A stretch of DNA of 64,000 nucleotides from Vanrija pseudolonga (lineage: Eukaryota > Basidiomycota > Tremellomycetes > Trichosporonales > Trichosporonaceae): assembly GCF_020906515.1 (NCBI RefSeq), contig NC_085851.1, positions 682,001 through 746,000 of the forward strand. Direction: 5' to 3'. The notes below the pieces were generated by a model. It had not been told where the DNA came from and did not search any database. It was given only the letters and a program-made list of their open reading frames with translations. A program made the translations under genes and the position numbers. Position 1 is the stretch's first letter. The number at the start of each line of letters is the position of its first letter. Below are positions 23,602 through 34,315 of the stretch, piece by piece.

Positions 23602-24305
23602 GTTGTTGCTAGTACGAGGGGGAGATTGACTGAAAGAAGGTCTTGGAGCAGCTGTCCGTCTCGTTATCTATGTATGCGTCGGTGCTATCACTCTCCGTCG
23701 CGGGGGTTGTGGGAGATGTTGTTTATAACGGAGTCGCCGTCGTCGTCGCTGCTTGGGTCGTCGGATTTCTAAGCTCCAGGCAAGTTGCCCCGCCGCTCGG
23801 GGCCTCCACCCCAACTGACGACATCAGCGAGTGCGGCATTGGACCCGATGGCATTTACACGTCATAGAATCTGTCGGGATCAAATATATCAGTCGAGGCA
23901 TATTCCCTCGACGCGCCCTTTGTTTTTGATTTGGCGCGTCGTTGAACGATGCGACGGTAGGAGAAGTGTGACAATTGTCAACATTGCGAGGAACCCGGTG
24001 TTATGCATGGCATTAAGCGAGACATTACTCTTTGTTACGTCGTGTCTCGTCGTCAAGGTAAACAACTCGACGTGTTACAAATGCATAGAGTTTGCAAGGG
24101 GAACAAGGGGGGACGCGCTTCGGATGTACGTACAGAGGAGGCTCAAGCGGTCGGTTGTGGTCGGCTCGTCGGCTCGATTCTGGCAGTCACGTGACTGACC
24201 CTTTGGAGCAATGACATCGAGTCGGATCGCTCCCCTCGAAAGATAAAGAAAGGCAGGCATCTCACCCGCATCTCACCTCTCTCAACCACACACACACCAC
24301 ACAAA
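23602..24305. promoter_or_regulatory. Divergent promoter between CCS1 and ornithine acetyltransferase
   Basis: About 700 bp between two start codons. A perfect 10-bp palindrome GTCACGTGAC lies at 24186-24195, about 110 nt before the ARG7 start, and fits a Cbf1/USF-like bHLH site. No gene seen inside. Confidence 0.5.
24186..24195. promoter_or_regulatory. E-box palindrome GTCACGTGAC
   Basis: Perfect inverted repeat with CACGTG core in the divergent CCS1/ARG7 promoter. In fungi such cores bind bHLH factors (Cbf1, Pho4). The binding factor is inference. Confidence 0.45.
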
Positions 24306-25794
24306 ATGCTCCGATTGTCCACCGCTGCTGCTCGTCTACCATCAGCACTGACCCGCGGGTTCGCGTCGACGCGGTCGGTCCTCGCGCCGAACAAGGACCA
24401 CCACATCATCACGTACCCAGCCGAGGCGTTCCCCAAGGGCTTCTATGTCGCCGCGACCCACTGCGGGATCAAGAAGAGCGGCGCGCTCGACCTCGGCATC
24501 CTCGCGTCGTCAACTGAGCGTCCGACCGCCGCCGCGGCGTCCATGACGCGTAACGTTTTCAAAGCCGCCCCGGTGACCGTCACCACCGAGCTGCTGTCAA
24601 AGGGCAAGGGCCGCGCCGCGGGCTTTGTCGTCAACTCGGGCTGTGCGAACGCCGTGACCGGCAAGCAGGGCCTCGATAACGCCTGGGCGACAAGCAACAC
24701 CCTCACCCAGCTGCTCCCGAAGCACGCCGACGCGCACGGCGCAGGCTCCCTCGTCATGTCCACTGGCGTCATCGGCCAGAACCTCCCCATCAACAAGCTT
24801 ACCGACGCGATTCCCGGCCTTGTGAAGAAGCTCGACAGCGCGCCAGACGCGTGGATGGACCTCGCGCGCGCGTTCATGACGACCGACACGTTCCCCAAGC
24901 TCCGCGCACGCACGTTCACCCTCGGCGGCCGCGAAGTGCGCATGGTCGGGATCGACAAGGGCGCCGGCATGATCGCGCCCAAGATGGGCCCGCCTCAGCC
25001 GCCCCACGCTACGCTTCTCGGCGTGATTGCGACTGACGCCGCGATTGAGCCTGCCGCGCTCCAGTCGGCGCTCAACTACGCCGTCGACAGAAGCTTCAAC
25101 AGCATCACCGTCGACGGCGACATGAGCACAAACGACACGGTGCTGGTGCTCGCCAACGGCGCGGCCGTGCCCGACCTGCCCGAGATCAGCGAGGCCAACA
25201 CGACCGAGTTTGACACGTTCAAGGAGGAGCTGGCGAGCTTTGCCGCCGAGCTCGCGCAGCTGGTCGTCCGCGACGGCGAGGGCGCGACCAAGTTTGTCGA
25301 GGTCAAGGTGACCAACGCGCCGAGCTTTGACATTGCCAACAAGGTGGCCAAGAGCGTGGCCAACTCGGCGCTTTTCAAGACGGCCATGTACGGCCAGGAC
25401 GCCAACTGGGGCAGAATCCTGTGTGCCGTGTGAGTGGTGCCAGCTCTTTTGTTGTTGTTGCTGTTAGCTGACCCTGCCACCAGCGGCTACACCGACATCC
25501 CAGAGGGCACCGTCGACCCGACCAAGGTCTCGGTGCAGTTCATCCCCGCCGGCAAGTTGAAGGGCGAGGCGCCTCTCCGCCTGTTGAAGAACGGCGAGCC
25601 CGAGCCCGAGATTGACGAGGCGCGCGCGTCCGTCATCCTCGCCGAGGAGGACCTCGAGGTGCTCATCGACCTCGGCGCCGGGTCGGCAGAGTCTAAGGTC
25701 TGGACGTGCGACTTCTCGCACGAATACGTGACCATTAACGGTGATGTGGGTGTTGAGGCCGTGGACATCGCTGACAGCGCAGTACCGTTCGTAA
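24306..25794 (+). CDS. ARG7: Mitochondrial ornithine acetyltransferase (ArgJ family)
   Basis: Transfers the acetyl group from N-acetylornithine to glutamate in the arginine acetyl cycle. Introns 25430-25483 and 25746-25782 give 465 residues. The N-terminus ([20 protein letters not shown]) looks like a mitochondrial presequence. The family core is complete: [23 protein letters not shown], and [11 protein letters not shown] with the self-cleavage site at [10 protein letters not shown], where Thr becomes the nucleophile of the beta chain. After the second intron only Tyr-Arg-Ser and a stop remain, restoring the conserved ending INGDYRS. Reading through that intron would replace this ending with an unrelated tail of about 30 residues. 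Confidence 0.95.
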
Positions 25795-26722
25795 AACGCA
25801 CAATAGGGGTAGAGGGAGCAGTTACACATATGCAGCATTGACATTGGCGGTCGAGGTTGGAGCCGGAAGATCCGCCCGTGGCGGCGCCACGCCTTCTAGA
25901 ACGCGAACACCCCACGGCCCGCAGCATCGTGGTCAGGCGAAGCTGATGACAAGCTGGCCGCCACCCACTGGACGCCCATAGCGGTTCGGCTCGCCATCGC
26001 CGTCGACTTCGATTTCAGACGCCATCGCGCACGGGCCTTTCGTCGCCATCACACGCCACCGCGCGTCGCTTGCGGGTGGGCGGGCAACATATCCGGCAGA
26101 GAGACGGCGCCGAAGTGCAGCGCCCGGCGCTGGGTTGCCGAGCGAGGGGCTGCGCCTGATACCCGGTAGCACAAACTGGTGCAGGAAAGGTGTTTCACCT
26201 ACCAGCACGCCATGCGCGCCGTCTCCACCCGAGCGAGCGGGCGCGAGTAGCCACGAGCCGTGTTTCGCCACCCTTGCTGATTTGACTGAAACGAAACCGC
26301 ACTGACCACGTTCGCCATACCGCACACGGATGGTGAGAGATGATAATAGGTACCACATGCCTAGGAACAGCCACGGATCTGTGCAGCTATTGCCATCGTC
26401 CGTGGATATCCTGGGGCGTGGTGGTGGACATCTACCGCGGCGGCAAGCCGCGCCTGCGCCTTGGCATGTGCACGCTGGTACCACTCTAGCGCGACTTGGC
26501 ACGCGCGCGCCCAAGCAGATCGCTCGCAGGCTCGCTAGCTCGCTAGCACTGGCTCGTAATAACAAACCGCTGCGCGACGACAGATGTGGTCATCGGACGC
26601 GGCGAGCGCGTCAGCGATTGCACCTGGCCTCTTGTTCTGAAGGGCTGGGCCAAACTGAAACGGTATATCTTCGCGCAGCGGGTGGCAGCGACCCTGTTCT
26701 TCCTCCATCGACAACACCCACA
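25795..26722. other. Intergenic region before the first LAT permease
   Basis: Holds the permease promoter and the doubtful minus-strand ORF 25933-26565. I see no TATA box with confidence and no RNA gene. Confidence 0.4.
25933..26565 (-). CDS. Hypothetical protein, doubtful
   Basis: Open frame of 210 codons on the minus strand between the ornithine acetyltransferase and permease genes. No domain recognised. The last 130 codons (from MWYLLSSLTIRV) look more coding-like than the front, with GC-ending codons and an acidic patch EIEVDGDGEPN near the C-terminus. The first Met codons are in low-complexity sequence. It shares the intergenic space with the permease promoter. It may be chance. Confidence 0.22.
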   Translation of the reverse strand: MLLRASASELASLRAICLGARVPSRARVVPACTCQGAGAACRRGRCPPPRPRISTDDGNSCTDPWLFLGMWYLLSSLTIRVRYGERGQCGFVSVKSARVAKHGSWLLAPARSGGDGAHGVLVGETPFLHQFVLPGIRRSPSLGNPAPGAALRRRLSAGYVARPPASDARWRVMATKGPCAMASEIEVDGDGEPNRYGRPVGGGQLVISFA

Positions 26723-28841
26723 ATGTCGCACCGCGCATCAGACGACCTAGCCCAAGTGCCCCACCTCGCCGGCGACCTGGGCGGCAAGCGCCAGTTCGTG
26801 ATCAGGGGCGACCTGGCGTACGTCGGCGAGAAGGGCGAGAACGGCGCCGAGGCGACGTACCAGAATGCCGAGGGCGCGCCGATCGAGACGACGAGTCCGC
26901 TCGGTTACAACGTTGGCTATTGGAGCAGTTTCTTCCTCAACGTGTCGATGATTATCGGCACGGGTATTTGTGGGTCGCGCGTGGGTTGCTGTGTGGCGGT
27001 ATACTGACAACACAGTCTCGACTCGTAAGCGGCCCCAAGACTGACCAGAGAACCCCAACCCACTCACGCCCCCAGCCTCGTCCATCCTCCACGGCGTCGG
27101 ATCAGTCAGCCTGTCCCTCATCTACTGGGTCATCGGCGCGGCGATCGCCTTCAGCGGCACGTCGGTGCTGATCGAGCTGGCGAGTTACTTCCCCTCGCGC
27201 TCGGGCTCGAATGTCGTGTACCTCGAGCAGGCGTTCCCGCGCCCGCTGTACTTCTGGCCTCTGGTATTCGCGTTCCAGGTGATTGTGGTGCGCTTCAACT
27301 CTGGCAATGCGTTTGGTGAGTCTGCTCTGTATTTTGCCCTCGCCCAGTCGTTTCAAAGCTCACCCCACACACAGTCGTCGCGTCCTACCTCTTCCGCCTC
27401 AGTACGCACACCCCGACCGACTGGGAGATCAAGGGCGTGGCCATCGCCGTCGTGACCTTGGTGTCGGCGCTCGTGATCGTCCACCAGAAGCTGTCGCTGC
27501 ACGTGATCAACGTCCTTGGCGTGGTCAAGATCCTCACCCTTGTCTTGTGCGTACACCGGCCCTTGACGAGCGCGCACTCACGCCCCCAGCATCACGATCA
27601 CCGGCTGGGCCGTCCTCGGCGGCGGGTTCAAGCACAAGGTCGCCGACCCCAACGCAAACTTCCGTAACTCGTTCAAGGGCACCAGCAGCGACGGCTACGG
27701 TATCTCGAACGCGCTCGTGTCCATCATCTACTCGTACACGGGCTACGAGAACGCCGTGCGCTTCGCCAACGAGGTCAAGGACCCCATCCGTACCATCAAG
27801 AACTCGACGTTCACGTCTGTCGGTATCGTCTTCTTCCTGTACTTCTTTGTCAACATTGCGTACTTTGCCGCGAGTGAGTGGGCGTGCCCAAGCGAAACTG
27901 ACCCCAGTCCCCGCCGAGGCCGTCCTCCACTCCGACCTCACGACCGCGTCGCTCTACTTCAAGACACTGTTCGGCGCCAAGGCTGCCCGCGGCCTCACTA
28001 TCCTGCCCATCCTCTCGGCGGTGGGCAACATCACGGCCGTCATAACAGGCCAGGCGCGTCTCATCCGCGAGATTGGCCGCCAGGGCGTCGTGCCCTACCC
28101 TCACATCTGGGTGCAGACCAAGCCATTCGGCACGCCCATCTTCCCCGTCTTCATCATGGTACGTGGTGTTGGGTAAGGACGCGCTCACGCCCAGTGGTTC
28201 TTCGCTACCTTCTTCATTATTGTGCCTCCTGCCGGCTCGGCCTTCAACTTCAGTGAGTTGACTTGACTGGGTGCTTAGCTCACGCACCAGTCAACGCGCT
28301 CCAGAAGTACCCCTCGTCCTTCTTCCTCGCGCTCATGACGGTCGGTCTCTACTTTATCCGCCACCAGCGCGCCAAGGTCGGCCTCCCGCGCTCCTCCTAC
28401 CGCTCGTGGGACTTTGTCAACATCTTCTTCTTCCTGACCAACGCGTTCCTTCTGGTCATGCCCTGGGTTCCGCCCAAGGGAGGCCTCAACGACTCGAGCT
28501 TTGGCTTCTTCTACGGCACTGCGGCGTTGGTTGGCCTTGGCTTGTAAGTGACCCGTGCTATAGGCCAGACCACACCTGACAACGCCCCCAGCATCCTCCT
28601 CTGCGGCGGCTACTACGTCCTCTGGGTCAAGATCCTGCCCAAGCTTGGCAACTACCAGATCCGCAAAATTGTCGTCACGCACGACGACGGCTCGATCGGC
28701 CACCAGCTCATCAACGTCCCCAACGACGAGGTCGACGAGTGGGACCGCAAGCACGACCCTGCGGGCCACTCGATCACCTCGGCCGACGACAACAACGTCG
28801 AGTATGTCAATGTCGACGACGAGGGCAAGGAGAAGGTGTAG
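26723..28841 (+). CDS. LAT/MUP1-like amino acid permease (copy 1)
   Basis: Amino acid carrier of the APC superfamily, closest in pattern to fungal high-affinity methionine permeases (MUP1/MUP3). The signature MIIGTGIFSTPSSILHGVGS marks TM1, with about 12 hydrophobic segments in all. Conserved blocks include ELASYFPSRSGSNVVYLEQA and ILPILSAVGNI. The cytosolic tail (NVPNDEVDEWDRKHDPAGHS) is shared with copy 2 at 46333-48254. There are at least eight exons. One is only 9 nt (27016-27024, encoding part of FSTP) between introns 26970-27015 and 27025-27075. Methionine as substrate is inference. Confidence 0.9.
27016..27024 (+). other. 9-nt microexon of the permease gene
   Basis: TCTCGACTC, flanked by an AG acceptor and a GTAAGC donor. 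It joins ATTT to CCTCGTCC and gives Ile-Phe-Ser-Thr-Pro-Ser, the expected TM1 residues. In the paralogue the same residues are inside exon 1. Confidence 0.75.
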
Positions 28842-29849
28842 AGTGGGGTGATGGGACTCTTTATAATGCAAACGTTTGCTTTGGGATGTGGAGCCACTGG
28901 CTCGGAGAGCACGTCATGCCTCTGGCCGAGGTTGGGGGCCTCGGAGGTCGGCATGCCTCGGCTTGGGCTCGGACATCTTGCACACACACACACACCCCAG
29001 CGGCCCCACCGAGCGGCTGGCACTTCCTTCCGGAAGCGAGTGTGTCTTCCACTTGCATCGACGACTGCGGCACAGTGAAAGCACGCCATAGCGCCATCGG
29101 GGCGAGCGCGATGGACCATGTGTGCCTGCAGCGCGAGATCTGATATCAGCAGGCGGCACCGAGCCGAGCCGCGGCACCCGCACGCTCTGACACGTGCAGA
29201 GTGACATAACTCGCGCCGGTCGGAACAAGACAAGGCAGGCAGGCATTAGTGTCAAGTATGCTTATTCTTCAGCAAAAGCGTCGTCGAAGTCAGACGTGGC
29301 CTCGGCTCGCGCGCGACTCATAATCAAGCTGCATGACGTGCCAGTCGCGGACCACGTGTGCTTGGCGGTATATTTCTGGCTAATGGACTGGCGGCGCGAA
29401 AAATTCTCTGGCTGGGCGCTTGGCGAACCGCGACGACGACGACGGCGACGACCGCGGCACGGATACCCGACGCGTTTGCCTGGACGTGGAGCACATGCTC
29501 CCCCCAGACACCACATGCGGCGCGCACGCCATATCCGGGTCCGATGGCAGGGTGCGGCGCGCGATAGTGGTGGGACGCAGGGCCTGTCTCAGGGCGGGTC
29601 GGACCACTTGCCGATGGATATCGCTGCTGCTGCTGCGTGCGTCGTCTCTATGCACGCTAGTAGAATTTGGCAGTGGTTTGTTCTTGAGCAGGGGTATTGG
29701 ACAGAGCACACCACTGTTGCGCCATTCTTGAGCCCGTCGGCGGCCACGTCTCGGCGGCGGCGATGAGCGCGAGAAAAAGTCGTGCATGTATATGTATCTT
29801 GCTCGAGTGACCGGGCTTGAGGCAGCAAACAGCGCCAGCGCCAACAGCC
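28842..29849. other. Intergenic region between permease and second OPT gene
   Basis: About 1 kb. A CA microsatellite lies near 28980-28995, and a TATA-like TGTATATGTATC at about 29786-29797 lies some 55 nt before the OPT start. The C-rich ORFs on both strands are not supported. Confidence 0.45.
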
Positions 29850-32288
29850 ATGTCCGAGCTGCACCACCGCCACTTTGCGCACCCCGAACCCGCGGTCGAG
29901 GAGCGCGGCGCCGCGCCGTTCCCCGAGGTGCCCGAGACGGACGTCACGCACGAGAAGGACGTCGTGGTGAGCGAAAAGCCCAAGGGGAGCGAGTACGTCG
30001 ACGCGAGCGTGCTCGACCCGAACGCCGACTCGTCGCGCGAGGCGTCAAACGAAAAGCTCGCGCATGAGCCTGTCGAGACAGAACACATCATCAAGACTGG
30101 CGCCGATGCCGCCAACTACCTCCTCTCGATCCGCGACGACCATGACCAGGCGCTCACCGTGCGCTCGATGGTGCTCGGCACGGCGGTCGCCGCGTTCCAG
30201 GCGACCATGAACCAGATCTACCTTGTGCGTCGCGCCGATGTCTCTGGACTCTCTCGCTGACACGCCCAGTTTAAACCCACCAACGTCACCATCTCCGGCA
30301 CGTTCATCGTCCTCATCATCTGGTTCCTCGGTCGGCTGTGGGCGTTCGCCCTGCCCCGCGGTGACCGTCTGCTGGCGAAGCGCGGACCCGACGCGCCACG
30401 CCCGTGGTGGGTCTCGGCGCTGGTCCTCCTCAACCCCGGTCCCTTCACACTCAAGGAGCACGCCGTGGCGGCGATTACTGCGTCGTCGGCCTCCAACGGT
30501 GCGGCTTCCATCTCCGTCTTCACCGTCCAGAAGCTGTTCTACAACACGGGCCTGAACGCTGCGACGGTCATCCTCTCGACGTTGTCCATCGGCCTGTTCG
30601 GCTACGGCCTGACGGGCATCTTGCGGCCCATGACGGTGTGGCACGTCGAGTCGGTGTACTGGACCAACATCCCGCTCGTGAAGATCCTGCAGGCGCTGCA
30701 CTGGGACGACCTGCACGACTCGAAGCCGCTCCGCTGGTTCTGGTACTGCTTCTCCGGCATGACAGTGTACGAGTTCCTCCCGGCGTACATCATGCCGTGG
30801 CTTAACTCGGTCTCGGTGCCGTGCCTCGCCGCGATGCACACCAAGGGCAGCCGGGGCGCGATCCTCAACAACATCTTCGGCGGGTCGCTCAACAACCAAG
30901 GTCTCGGCATCCTCAACTACTCGTTCGACTGGCAATACCTCACGAGCACGGCCGCGTCGATGCCGCTCAAGCTCCAGGCCAACTTCGCCGCGGGTATCGT
31001 CATCTGCTACATCGCCATGATCGCAGTGTACTACGGCAACGCTTGGGGCGCAAAGGCGCAGCCCTTCATGTCGACGAGCTTGCGTACCGCCGCGGGCGGG
31101 CGATACAACTCGAGCGCAGTGTTCATCAACGGTATTCTCGACGAGGCCAAGCTCGAGAGCGTAGGCCTCCCCCAGCTCGCCGGCACGTACACGTGGGCGC
31201 TGATGATTGGCAACGCGGCGATCGGCGCGCTCATCGGCCACATCATCCTCTTCTGGGGCAAGGATATCGTCGAGACGGTCAAGAAGCTGCGCAAGAACGA
31301 GATCGACGACCGCCACCACAGGATCATGATGGAAAACTACAAGGAGGCCCCGTGGTGGTGGTACATCACCATCCTGATCGGCGCGTTCGTCCTCGGCATC
31401 ATCGTCGTGACAGTGGAGCACCTCACTCTCCCAGTCTGGGGGTACATTGTCGCGCTCCTCCTCGGCGCGTTCATCTCGCCGTTTTCGACAATCCTGTACG
31501 CGCGCTTCGGAAACGGCATCGCGACCAACGCCCTCATGAAGATGGTCGCCGGTGTCGCGCACCCCGGCCGCCCGATCGCCAATCTCTACTTCTCCGCCTG
31601 GTCCCACTCGGTCATCTCGCAGTCGCTCAACCTCGCCTCAGACCTCAAGATGGGAGAGTACCTCAAGATCCCGCCCCGTGTCATGTTCCTCACGCAGGTG
31701 TGGGGCACCATCTTCGGCGCGTTCATCAATTATGTGGTTATGATCTCCGTCGTCAACCAGCACCGCAACCTCCTCGTCAACTCGGACGGTAACTCCGCCT
31801 GGTCGGGCCAGTACTTCCAGAGCCTGGACAACCAGGCAACGACGTGGGCACTGGCAAAGTATCTGTATTCCGCAGGCAAGCCGTACGTCCTGGTCCCTGC
31901 TGGTTTGGGTATCGGCTTCGGCATCTGTGTCCTCCACTGGGTGATCGTCAAGATTCGCCCCGCGATCGGCCGCTTCGACCTCCGCGAGCTCAACACCCCG
32001 CAGCTCCTCGTCTACTCGGGATACCTCGGCTACAACCAGACCCAGACGTGTATCATCTGGTCGACGCTCACCATCGGCTTCTTCTTCCAGTACTACCTCC
32101 GCAACTACCACCCAAGGTTCTTCAAGGACTACTCGTACCTCGTCATGGCCGGCTTTGACGGTGGTTCGCTGCTGGTGCTGTTCATTCTCTCGTTCGCCGT
32201 GTTCGGTGCCGGAGGACCTCAGAAGCCGTTCCCCAACTGGTGGGGCAACCCAGCCGACGGCTACCCCGACCACTGTCCTTCGACCTAG
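29850..32288 (+). CDS. Oligopeptide transporter, OPT family (second gene)
   Basis: Peptide-type carrier of the plasma membrane. One intron (30225-30269) gives 797 residues. The family motif is NPGPFTLKEH. Downstream blocks such as GSLNNQGLGILNYSFDW, ARFGNGIATNALMKMVAG, SDLKMGEYLKIPPR and the C-terminal FPNWWGNPADGYPDHCPS are typical of fungal OPTs. The N-terminus of about 120 residues is acidic and cytosolic. It differs clearly from the first OPT gene (different intron number, different TM loops), so it is not a recent duplicate. The start at 29850 fits the TATA-like element just upstream. Confidence 0.94.
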
Positions 32289-32637
32289 ATGTCACAAATA
32301 ATAGACAACAGAGCTTCCCGGGCCTATGCACTTTTATTGATTCTGCTGGAAAGCGTGGGGTGGCACAGCCCATCAGTCTGGAGCTCAAACAGCGGACCTC
32401 CGCATTTGATTGTGGAGGCAGGCTGGGTTCAGTTTTCGAGGACAAACCCGCTCACCCACTCAGATAGACAATGCCACAGACACATGGTCGTGGCGGCGTG
32501 TTCCCGACAATCCATCACTGATGGATGTCGCATTGTTTGGATATCTTGTCACCATTCCTCAACCATTCATACATGTACAGTATCTGGAATTCTTCCAGTT
32601 CTCTTCTCTTTCACTTCCCTCCACCTCACCTCCCGTC
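32289..32637. other. Intergenic region before the first lineage-specific gene
   Basis: 349 bp, AT-richer than its surroundings, holding the promoter and pyrimidine-rich leader (CTTCTCTTTCACTTCCCTCC) of the next gene. The open frame extends upstream to 32410, but the ATG at 32638 is the first in a sensible context. Confidence 0.45.
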
Positions 32638-33642
32638 ATGGACAGTAACTCGCCACAGCCGGAGATCGCCCCGCCACAGGAGGACACCACCTCGCCACAG
32701 GGGGAGACCACCTCACCACAAGAGGAGGCTACCTCGACCCAGGAGGACACCGCCTCGCCACCCGCGAAGTGGCAGGCACACCCCTACGCCATTCACTGGG
32801 CGCTACTCAACCACATCTTCGATCCCCTTCTCGAGGCCAGGCCCGAGGTCTTCCTGAGGACGGGCGCCGAGGTACATGCACGCGCCACCGCGCTCCTCTT
32901 CAAGCACGTCACGGTCGGCACAGTGGACCGGTACATTGCTGAGCCCGGCACGCCGAGTGAGCACCTCTTCCACTTCTGCAACCCCACCACCGGCGCCAGG
33001 CTCCCGTTCCCGAGCTTCAAGGTCGTGCACGCGTACGAGAATATCACTGGCATTCAAGCGCCGAGGATCATATGGCAGGCCACATCGACGGGGTACCGCA
33101 TGCCTGCGAAGCAGCGCAAGGAGATCCTCAAGTTGATTCACGTCATCGACTCGCCTATCACCATCCCTGAGAGCCTTTTTAAAGACCTCCCCAACCTCGA
33201 ATACTGGCGCGTCTATCAGTGCGAAGAGGAATACCTCCCCAGCGGCGATGCGGCATGCTACTACATGCCCGCAGTGTCCAAATTGGTCCTGTTCGGGCCG
33301 GAGCGATTCGACATGTCATGGAGCCGCCCCCGCGAGAAGATTGTCCTTCACCTGCAGTCAACGGGCACTTTCGAACAGGCACCCAGTGACCGTGCCGGGA
33401 GCTGCGGGAATCCTCGACACTTCGTCATTATCGCGCACCCAGGCGGGCACTTGGAAGAAGAGCTGCCACAAATCGCCGTTCGTATGCACAAATTGGGCAA
33501 CATCCTTGCCGCCTACGCTGTGGATTACGCCTACAGGCATAAGCCGAACAGCACCATGTCTTCGTTGATCGTGGTCAATCTCGCCTACTACTGTACCTCA
33601 ACTGCCTGCGTGACCTGGCAGCGCCCGGGGAAAACCATTTGA
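32638..33642 (+). CDS. Lineage-specific protein of unknown function (tandem copy 1)
   Basis: 334 residues in the open frame. The first 45 are a repeat-like PQEDTTSP/PQEEATS stretch. The body is clearly related to the next gene: LLFKHVTV, ARLPFPSFKV, a shared block around HVIDSPITIPES and LPNLEYWR, and REKIVLHL. No known domain is recognised. The layout (short helices, LPNL-type lines) recalls F-box/LRR-like fungal families but without an F-box that I can see. After the stop, homology to copy 2 continues one frame away (LSLDELLVEANW...FLSLEEYVQG, 33640-33780) and then returns to the first frame up to about 33911. So the gene has two compensating frame changes, or the sequence has small indel errors. 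Confidence 0.6.
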   Translation: MDSNSPQPEIAPPQEDTTSPQGETTSPQEEATSTQEDTASPPAKWQAHPYAIHWALLNHIFDPLLEARPEVFLRTGAEVHARATALLFKHVTVGTVDRYIAEPGTPSEHLFHFCNPTTGARLPFPSFKVVHAYENITGIQAPRIIWQATSTGYRMPAKQRKEILKLIHVIDSPITIPESLFKDLPNLEYWRVYQCEEEYLPSGDAACYYMPAVSKLVLFGPERFDMSWSRPREKIVLHLQSTGTFEQAPSDRAGSCGNPRHFVIIAHPGGHLEEELPQIAVRMHKLGNILAAYAVDYAYRHKPNSTMSSLIVVNLAYYCTSTACVTWQRPGKTI

Positions 33643-33911
33643 GCCTTGACGAACTGCTAGTAGAGGCGAACTGGCCGACTTCCTTATTCCTCGAGCACCC
33701 TCGTCTTCTTAGGCTCCTCACCCTCATGCGCAATGTTCGCCAACAGGCGTCTGCATTCCTCTCGTTGGAGGAGTATGTACAAGGCGACCCTCTCTGAGGA
33801 GGAGGCCGAGGTGGAGCTGAACGTCAGCGACCGCATTCTCTCCCGTTTCATCGAGTATTCCCACATAGTAGCCGAGAAGACCCTTGTGCCGCCGATACAA
33901 ATCCTAGTGTG

Positions 33912-34315
33912 AATGCAGACATGGTTGCCCGAGACGTAATGGGAGCAACATGAACATTGCGAAAGTGGCGGTAACGCCTGGAACTGTGCCCGAGTTGCAG
34001 CCATCATTCCCGCAGACATGTGCAGTATTGACTTGTTCTCCTACACCTCAGCCCATCAGTTTCACATCACAAATGACAAACAGACGGTTTTTTGATGAGC
34101 CGGGTTGTGCACTGCTCCAGGGCGATGATGTGGCACCCGCCCATTACAAGGCCAACAAAGCCTCCGACACCAGTGGCGGTGTGGCCATCACCATCAATGG
34201 TTGATGGTAATCCCAGTTGCTTGTTCAAACGATGGGTCCCCGAACTCAGATAAATATGGGTATCCTTGTACCGACTTCTCTCTTCCAACTCTCTCCCTCA
34301 CACCACCTCTCCACA
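33912..34315. other. Intergenic region between the tandem pair
   Basis: About 400 bp with the promoter of copy 2. A TAAATATGGG element (about 34250) and a CT-rich leader (CTTCTCTCTTCCAACTCTCT) precede the start. No other gene seen. Confidence 0.45.

Noticed and set aside
30045-31607. 520-codon minus-strand ORF opposite the second OPT gene
   Set aside because: Mirror frame of a GC-rich gene; very rich in Arg, Glu, Asp and Val with no hydrophobic core or domain, while the plus strand has a full OPT protein.
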